Shown in pieces: positions 59,439-64,000 of a stretch of DNA of 64,000 nt; the first letter of the stretch is position 1, and the number at the start of each line of letters is the position of its first letter. The DNA is from Actinoalloteichus fjordicus (lineage in GTDB: Bacteria > Actinomycetota > Actinomycetes > Mycobacteriales > Pseudonocardiaceae): positions 1,612,001-1,676,000 of the forward strand of contig NZ_CP016076.1 in assembly GCF_001941625.1 (NCBI RefSeq), written 5' to 3'. The notes under the pieces were generated by a model. It saw only the letters and a list, made by a program, of their open reading frames with translations. It was not told the DNA's origin and did no database searches. The position numbers were made by a program, and so were the translations under genes.

Positions 59439-60917
59439 TCAGTTCGTGGTGGTCTCCTCTCCCGATCGGGTGGCGCGGGAGCCGGAGCGCTCACCGCGAA
59501 GCAGGACGGCGACCAGCACGGCGCCGAACACCAGCAGGCCCATGGCGACCAGATAGCCGACGTGGTAGCCGCCGAGCACGGATTCGGGATCGGTGCCGGG
59601 ACTCAGCACGGAGGCGGCGGTGACCAGCAACGCGACGCCGATGCTGCCGCCGAGTTGCTGGGCGGTGACGTTGAAGCCGCCCGCGACGCCGTGCTGGTGC
59701 TGGGGCACGCCGGTCAGCGAACCCGCCGTCAGGGCGGCGAAGGCGGTGCCCTGGCCGATGCTCATCACGGCGACCGCCGGGAACACGTCGAGCCAGTAGC
59801 CGCCGTCCAGCGGCGTGCGTGCCCACAGGACCATGCCGACGGCCAACAGCAGCAGGCCGGTGATCATCAGGTTCCGTTGGCCGACCCGGACCATCAACCG
59901 GCCGGAGATGTTGGTGGAGATGATCACCAGGATGCCCATCGGCAGGATCGCCAGACCGGACTGCATCGGCGTGTAGCCGAGCAGGCCCTGGAGATAGAGC
60001 GGGGCGAAGAACAGCACGCCGAGGACGGCGGTGAAGAACACGACGGCGGTCACCGTCGCGGCCCGCACCGCGGGCACGCGCAGCAGGTCCATCGGCAGCA
60101 GCGGCTGGGCGATCCGCCGTTCCCAGATCACGAAGCCGACCAGCATCACCGCAGCGGCCGCGAGTGCGCCGAGGGTGAGCCCGTCCCAACCCTCCTCGCT
60201 CGCCCTGGTCAGACCGAAGACGGCGAACAGCAGGCCGAGCGTCACGGCCGCCGCACCGGGCACGTCGAGGGAGAGCCGCCGCCGGGTGCCCTTCGGCAGC
60301 ACCGACCGCACCGCGGCGAGGACCGCGACGCCGATCAGCAGGTTGAAGACGAACACCGAGCGCCAGTTGAAGACGTCGGTCAGCACGCCGCCGATGACGA
60401 CGCCCGCGCTGAAGCTCGACGCGCCGACGGAGGTGTAGACGGCGAGCGCCTTGTAGCGCTCCGGCCCGGCGGGGAAGAGCTGGGTGACCAGCGCCAACGA
60501 GGCGGGTCCTGACAGCGCGGCTCCGATGCCCTGGAGGCCTCGGGCCACCATGAGCAGTTCCGCGTTCGGGGCGAGCGCCGCTCCGACGGCGGCGATGCAG
60601 AAGATCGCGACGCCGAGTGCGAACACGTACCGCCTGCCGAGCACGTCGGCCGCTCGGCCGCCGAACAGCAGGAAGCCCGCGAAGGTCAGCGCATACGACG
60701 TCATCATCCACTGGAGAGTCGTGTCGGTGATGGACAGATCCGCGCCGATGGCGGGCAGCGCCGCGTTGACCACGGCGACGCCGCCCGAGTCCAGGGCGAG
60801 GGCGGCGGCGAGCACGACGACGGCGAGCCACCGACGGCGGTCGGAGATCGGCGTGGCGTCGGCACCGGGTTCCGGCTCTGGCCCGGCGCGACGATCGGGA
60901 TCGATGGAGACGGTCAT
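59439..60917 (-). CDS. MFS drug-exporter-like transporter (DHA2, 14 TM)
   Basis: A 492-residue major-facilitator protein of the EmrB/QacA type. Fourteen hydrophobic helices, from WLAVVVLAAALALDSGGVAV to YLVAMGLLVFGAVLVAVLL; motif A-like GRAADVLGRRYVFALG and motif C-type VIGGVLTDVFNWRSVFVFN are present. It likely exports a small molecule by proton antiport. AGGAG precedes the ATG. A divergent-type SDR gene follows on the same strand without overlap. Confidence 0.9.
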   Translation of the reverse strand: MTVSIDPDRRAGPEPEPGADATPISDRRRWLAVVVLAAALALDSGGVAVVNAALPAIGADLSITDTTLQWMMTSYALTFAGFLLFGGRAADVLGRRYVFALGVAIFCIAAVGAALAPNAELLMVARGLQGIGAALSGPASLALVTQLFPAGPERYKALAVYTSVGASSFSAGVVIGGVLTDVFNWRSVFVFNLLIGVAVLAAVRSVLPKGTRRRLSLDVPGAAAVTLGLLFAVFGLTRASEEGWDGLTLGALAAAAVMLVGFVIWERRIAQPLLPMDLLRVPAVRAATVTAVVFFTAVLGVLFFAPLYLQGLLGYTPMQSGLAILPMGILVIISTNISGRLMVRVGQRNLMITGLLLLAVGMVLWARTPLDGGYWLDVFPAVAVMSIGQGTAFAALTAGSLTGVPQHQHGVAGGFNVTAQQLGGSIGVALLVTAASVLSPGTDPESVLGGYHVGYLVAMGLLVFGAVLVAVLLRGERSGSRATRSGEETTTN

Positions 60918-60987
60918 GATGACTCCTGAAGACTCGGGCGATCCGGCGCGCGGTGCGCTGCTGCTCGGATCGGTGTGGAAGGGGTGC

Positions 60988-61860
60988 TCACGCGGCGTCT
61001 ATCGCGGTCGTCCTGGCCAGCGGGCCCCACTCGTCGAGTTCGGCGAGGAGCCGACGATGGCGCGGCGCGAGGAGGTCGACGGCATCGCCGCCGAGGGCCA
61101 GCCGCAGCGGCGGGCGCTCGGCGTCGAGCGCGGTGCGGATCACGGCGGCCGCCTTCACCGGATCACCCGGTTGGGCGCCGTGGAAGTTCTTGAGCAGGGT
61201 GCGCGCCGGACCGGTGATGTCGGTGTAGGCGGGCAGCGGGCGGCTCTCGCGCAGGGCGGCGCCCGCGAAGGCGGTGCGGAAGGCACCCGGCTCGACGATG
61301 ATCACTCGGATGCCGAAGGGCGCGACCTCGGCCGCGAGCGCCTCGGAGTAGCCCTCCAGGGCGAACTTCGCGGCACAGTAGGCCGAGAATCCGGAGTAGC
61401 CGAGCTGTCCGACGAAGCTCGACATCTGCACGATCGCGCCACCGCCTGCGATGCGCATCGAGGGCAGGACGGCGCGCACGAGCGCGGCCGGGCCGTGCAG
61501 GTGCACGTCCAACAGGTCGCGCAGCTCCGCGTCGGTGGTCTCCTCGGCGGCGCCGACGTGGCCGAAACCCGCGTTGTTCACCAGGACGTCGATCCGGCCG
61601 AACCGGGCGAGCGCGGCACTGACGGCGTCGTCCACCTGCTCGGGATCGGTGACGTCCAGCGGCAGCGCCGTGACCCGCTCGGCGGCCCCGGCGACGAGAC
61701 CCGCGAGGGACTCGGGGCGACGGGCGGTCGCCACGACGAAGTCACCGGCGGCCACGGCGGCCTCGGCCAGCGCCAGGCCGAAGCCGGACGCCGCGCCGGT
61801 GATGAACCACACCCGAGACGGGCGAGGCTCGCCCGGTCGAGATATGGCGTTGGCGGTCAT
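60988..61860 (-). CDS. Short-chain dehydrogenase/reductase
   Basis: A 290-residue classical SDR with TGAASGFG cofactor motif, NNAG, QMSSFVG with catalytic Ser, YCAAK (Tyr-x3-Lys) and a C-terminal region of Rv0484-like oxidoreductases. GGAGG precedes the ATG. It is divergent from the LysR gene with 118 bases between, the typical layout for a LysR-controlled target. Confidence 0.87.
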   Translation of the reverse strand: MTANAISRPGEPRPSRVWFITGAASGFGLALAEAAVAAGDFVVATARRPESLAGLVAGAAERVTALPLDVTDPEQVDDAVSAALARFGRIDVLVNNAGFGHVGAAEETTDAELRDLLDVHLHGPAALVRAVLPSMRIAGGGAIVQMSSFVGQLGYSGFSAYCAAKFALEGYSEALAAEVAPFGIRVIIVEPGAFRTAFAGAALRESRPLPAYTDITGPARTLLKNFHGAQPGDPVKAAAVIRTALDAERPPLRLALGGDAVDLLAPRHRRLLAELDEWGPLARTTAIDAA

Positions 61861-61978
61861 TGGTCCTCCAGGACTAGACCCGTTGCTCTGCGTGATCCAG
61901 GAGACCGCGCCGCCCCCGGCGGCGTCCAAGACTCGTGGCCATAACCTTTGGACATAGATCACCGAGGGGAAGGTGGAC

Positions 61979-62905
61979 ATGGACGTCGACACTCGCGTCC
62001 TGCGGTATTTCGTGGCGGTGGCCGAGCACCTCAACTTCACCAGGGCCGCCGAACAGCTCTTCATCTCGCAACCGGCGCTGAGCAGGCAGATCAGGCAGCT
62101 GGAGACGGAACTGCGCACGCCGTTGCTCGAACGCACGAGCCGCGAGGTGCGCCTCACCCCGGCGGGGGAGGAACTGCTGCCCGCCGCCCGCCGACTCATC
62201 ACCGACTGGCAGACCGCGCAGCGGGCCGCCAGGACGGTGGCCGCGGCCGCCTCCCAGGTGCTGCGGATCGGCTTCGTCGCCACCGGTGCCGGGCCGCTGA
62301 CCACCAGGGCCAGGACCCTGTTCGCAGGCAGGCATCCCGAGGTCACCGTCGAGCCCAAACGGTTCGACTGGGGCGGCGAGGTGGCCGCGTTGCGAGACGG
62401 GCTGGTCGACGTCGCCTTCCTGTGGCTGCCCGCCGACACGACGGGGCTGCGCGTCGAGGTCATCGCGGAGGAGCGGCGGATGGTCGCCCTGGCCCGAGAC
62501 CATCGACTGGCCGCGCAGCCCGACGTCTCGATCCTCGACCTGAACCCCGAACCGCTCGGCTGGACCAGACGCGCGCCTCGGCCTTGGGTGGACTGGTGGG
62601 CCGTCAATCCGCGTCCGGACGGCACCGAACCGCTGTGGGGGCCGGAGAACGACAACGTCGAGGAGATGCTGGAGCACGTCGCCGCCGAGGCCGCCATCTC
62701 CATCGGCTCGGAGTCGATGGCCGCCTACTACGCCCGACCCGACCTGGTGTGGCGGCCGATCCGAGACGTGCCGCCGCTGCGGATCGGCCTCGGCACCACG
62801 CCGGGGCCGATGAGTCCGCTGGTGGCGGGCTTCGTCGAGGTGGTCCGGCTGCTGGTCGGTTCGGCGACGGACGACGGGCCCGTCGGCGGCGCGGAGTCGG
62901 CGTGA
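61979..62905 (+). CDS. LysR-family regulator
   Basis: A 308-residue LysR protein. The HTH (LRYFVAVAEHLNFTRAAEQLFISQPALSRQIRQLE) is followed by the inducer-binding domain (LRIGFVATGAGPLTTRARTLF ... MVALARDHRLAAQPDVSILDL). Divergent from the SDR gene, which it probably activates. The ATG at 61979 has GAGGGGAAGG upstream; the GTG at 61973 is a two-codon-longer alternative. Its C-terminus extends in a polar tail. Confidence 0.87.
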   Translation: MDVDTRVLRYFVAVAEHLNFTRAAEQLFISQPALSRQIRQLETELRTPLLERTSREVRLTPAGEELLPAARRLITDWQTAQRAARTVAAAASQVLRIGFVATGAGPLTTRARTLFAGRHPEVTVEPKRFDWGGEVAALRDGLVDVAFLWLPADTTGLRVEVIAEERRMVALARDHRLAAQPDVSILDLNPEPLGWTRRAPRPWVDWWAVNPRPDGTEPLWGPENDNVEEMLEHVAAEAAISIGSESMAAYYARPDLVWRPIRDVPPLRIGLGTTPGPMSPLVAGFVEVVRLLVGSATDDGPVGGAESA

Positions 62906-63364
62906 CGGCGGCCGCCTGGTGAGCGCACGTCTGCCTGCTGCGAGCCTTCGACCGGTCCGAGGGCGACGCGGCCTGCGGCGCCCGGGCGTCGGTCGCCGCC
63001 CCGGCCTGCCGGGCTGACCGACCGCGCCCTCGCCCTCGCCCCGCCGACGACCGATCGAGCCGCACCCGGCGACTCCCGGCCCGCTTGGCCACGACTTCCT
63101 TCGCGGTCTCCGACGTCGTCGACTTCAAGCAGTAGTCGTCGCGCGCCGCGAAATGCTTGTCCTGTCCCGTCGATCGCTGTTGAATCCTAATCGAGCGCCG
63201 TTGCCGGTGGATCGGGCAGTTCAAGCCAGTTAGCTGGCGCTTTCGATTCGACAGTTTACTCGTACTGACGTCGTGAGACGGCCCGCTCGCTCGTCGTCCC
63301 TCGGCGACGGCGGGCCGACGTGTCTTGTGCAGGACGGAATTCGAACAGCGAGGGAGAATTCGAC
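62906..63364. other. Intergenic region
   Basis: About 460 bases. Frames on both strands are short or Arg-rich and unconvincing. GC falls from about 63120 onward, with T-rich patches near 63220-63260 that likely hold the promoter of the SnoaL-like gene. Confidence 0.4.
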
Positions 63365-63823
63365 GTGCCGAACAACACCGCCGACGGTGCGACGACCGCC
63401 GAGGTCGCGCTCCGTTGGTTCAATGCGCTGAGCAGCGGTGACATCGACGCGGCCCTGGAGCTGGCCGCCGACGACATCGAGTTCGTCAACTACACGCCGG
63501 TGCCGGGATACAACACCGACATGCCCTGGATCGGCACTCATCTCGGCCGGGACGCCGTACGCCGATCCTTTGAGGAATTCGGCCGGGTGGTGGCCGTCGA
63601 TTATGCGGAGCTCATCCGCATCGCCGTCGACCGCAATTCTGCGGCCGGGGTGATTCGCGAGATATCGACGGTTCGGGAGACCGGCCTGAAGTTCGAGATC
63701 GAATTCGTCCAGTGGCTCACCGTGCAGGACGGCAAGATCGTCTACTGGAAGTCCTACACCGACCCGTCGGAGATCCTGCGCGCGCTGCGTGGGCCGGTCC
63801 TGGAACGCGAGGTCTCGGCATGA
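63365..63823 (+). CDS. SnoaL-like (NTF2 fold) protein
   Basis: A 152-residue cytoplasmic protein of the SnoaL/limonene-epoxide-hydrolase fold: ALRWFNALSSGDIDAALELAADDIEFVNYTPVPG, LGRDAVRRSFEEFGRVVAVDYAEL and FVQWLTVQDGKIVYWKSYTD. No signal peptide. GTG start with GAGGGAGA upstream. Its stop overlaps the start of an ankyrin gene by four bases. The pair repeats, as separate genes, the architecture of the fused protein at 56452. Confidence 0.75.
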   Translation: MPNNTADGATTAEVALRWFNALSSGDIDAALELAADDIEFVNYTPVPGYNTDMPWIGTHLGRDAVRRSFEEFGRVVAVDYAELIRIAVDRNSAAGVIREISTVRETGLKFEIEFVQWLTVQDGKIVYWKSYTDPSEILRALRGPVLEREVSA

Positions 63824-64000
63824 CTCCCACCCTGGACACCCTGCTGCTCAACGCCGTCCGCAGGCGCGGCACCGAAGAGGTTCGCGACCTGCTCCGCGAC
63901 GGCGCGAACCCCGGCACTCGGGACGCCTCGGGGCTGACCGCGCTGATGATCGCGGCGGGCAACGGCGACGCCGAGACCGTCGGGGTGCTGATCGGAGCGG
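63820..64000 (+). CDS. Ankyrin-repeat protein, N-terminal part
   Basis: The first ~60 residues of a gene continuing past the window: LLLNAVRRRGTEEVRDLLRDGANPGTRDASGLTALMIAAGNGDAETVGVLIGA in sequence parts, two ankyrin repeats. The ATG overlaps the SnoaL-like gene stop (ATGA). Likely a partner of that protein, given the fused version elsewhere in the window. Confidence 0.7.
   Translation, partial: MTPTLDTLLLNAVRRRGTEEVRDLLRDGANPGTRDASGLTALMIAAGNGDAETVGVLIGA

Noticed and set aside
62906-63364. Possible tRNA or small RNA
   Set aside because: No cloverleaf with a plausible anticodon arm and CCA-type end could be drawn.

Overview
The window is very GC-rich (about 70 percent by eye). It has strong third-position G/C bias, frequent GTG starts, Scr1/DUF397 regulator pairs, a GlgE pathway and 4-base start/stop overlaps. 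These point to a filamentous actinomycete, most likely Pseudonocardiaceae (Actinoalloteichus-like); this placement is inferred from style and gene content, not from a marker gene. No rRNA, tRNA, CRISPR array or insertion sequence was seen.

Left part (1-7.6 kb): the tail of an F420/NADP reductase-like gene, an acyltransferase-3 membrane protein, a Nudix hydrolase, a copper efflux operon (copZ, a 54-residue membrane peptide, copA) behind a CsoR-type palindrome, a Phd/VapB-PIN toxin-antitoxin pair and a second Nudix gene.

Glycan region (7.9-26.2 kb): a secreted GH9 cellulase/xyloglucanase with CBMs, two CebR-type boxes, a PmoA-like (DUF6807) protein, a large cytoplasmic GH3, a LacI regulator, a GH31 alpha-xylosidase, a lipoprotein plus two permeases of an LplABC-type oligosaccharide importer without an ATPase gene, a MetE-like protein and a GH42 beta-galactosidase. 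The enzymes together fit a xyloglucan-utilisation locus: cut outside, import oligosaccharides, trim xylose, galactose and glucose inside. A shared palindrome (TCGAA-n4-TTCGA type) precedes the GH3, LacI and GH31 genes and defines a probable LacI regulon.

Accessory region (26.3-38 kb): a graspetide RiPP cluster (HTH regulator, Thr/acid-rich precursor, ATP-grasp ligase, PCMT-type methyltransferase); PanE-like, ArsR and SRPBCC genes; a run of tiny overlapping genes with Cys-knuckle proteins, divergent from an Scr1 HTH/DUF397 pair; then a lower-GC island with a polymorphic-toxin-like gene followed by four tandem paralogues of an unrecognised 113-residue protein (probable immunity array), one of them broken by a single-base deletion.

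Right part (38.2-64 kb): GNAT, a two-component system, a hydrolase lipoprotein, SDR with TetR and twin operators, a UvrA-like ATPase, VOC and AraC genes, the glgE-treS-mak-glgB alpha-glucan operon, NTF2-like and SnoaL-ankyrin proteins (one fused gene, one split pair at the window edge), an aldo/keto reductase, an MFS exporter and a divergent SDR/LysR pair.
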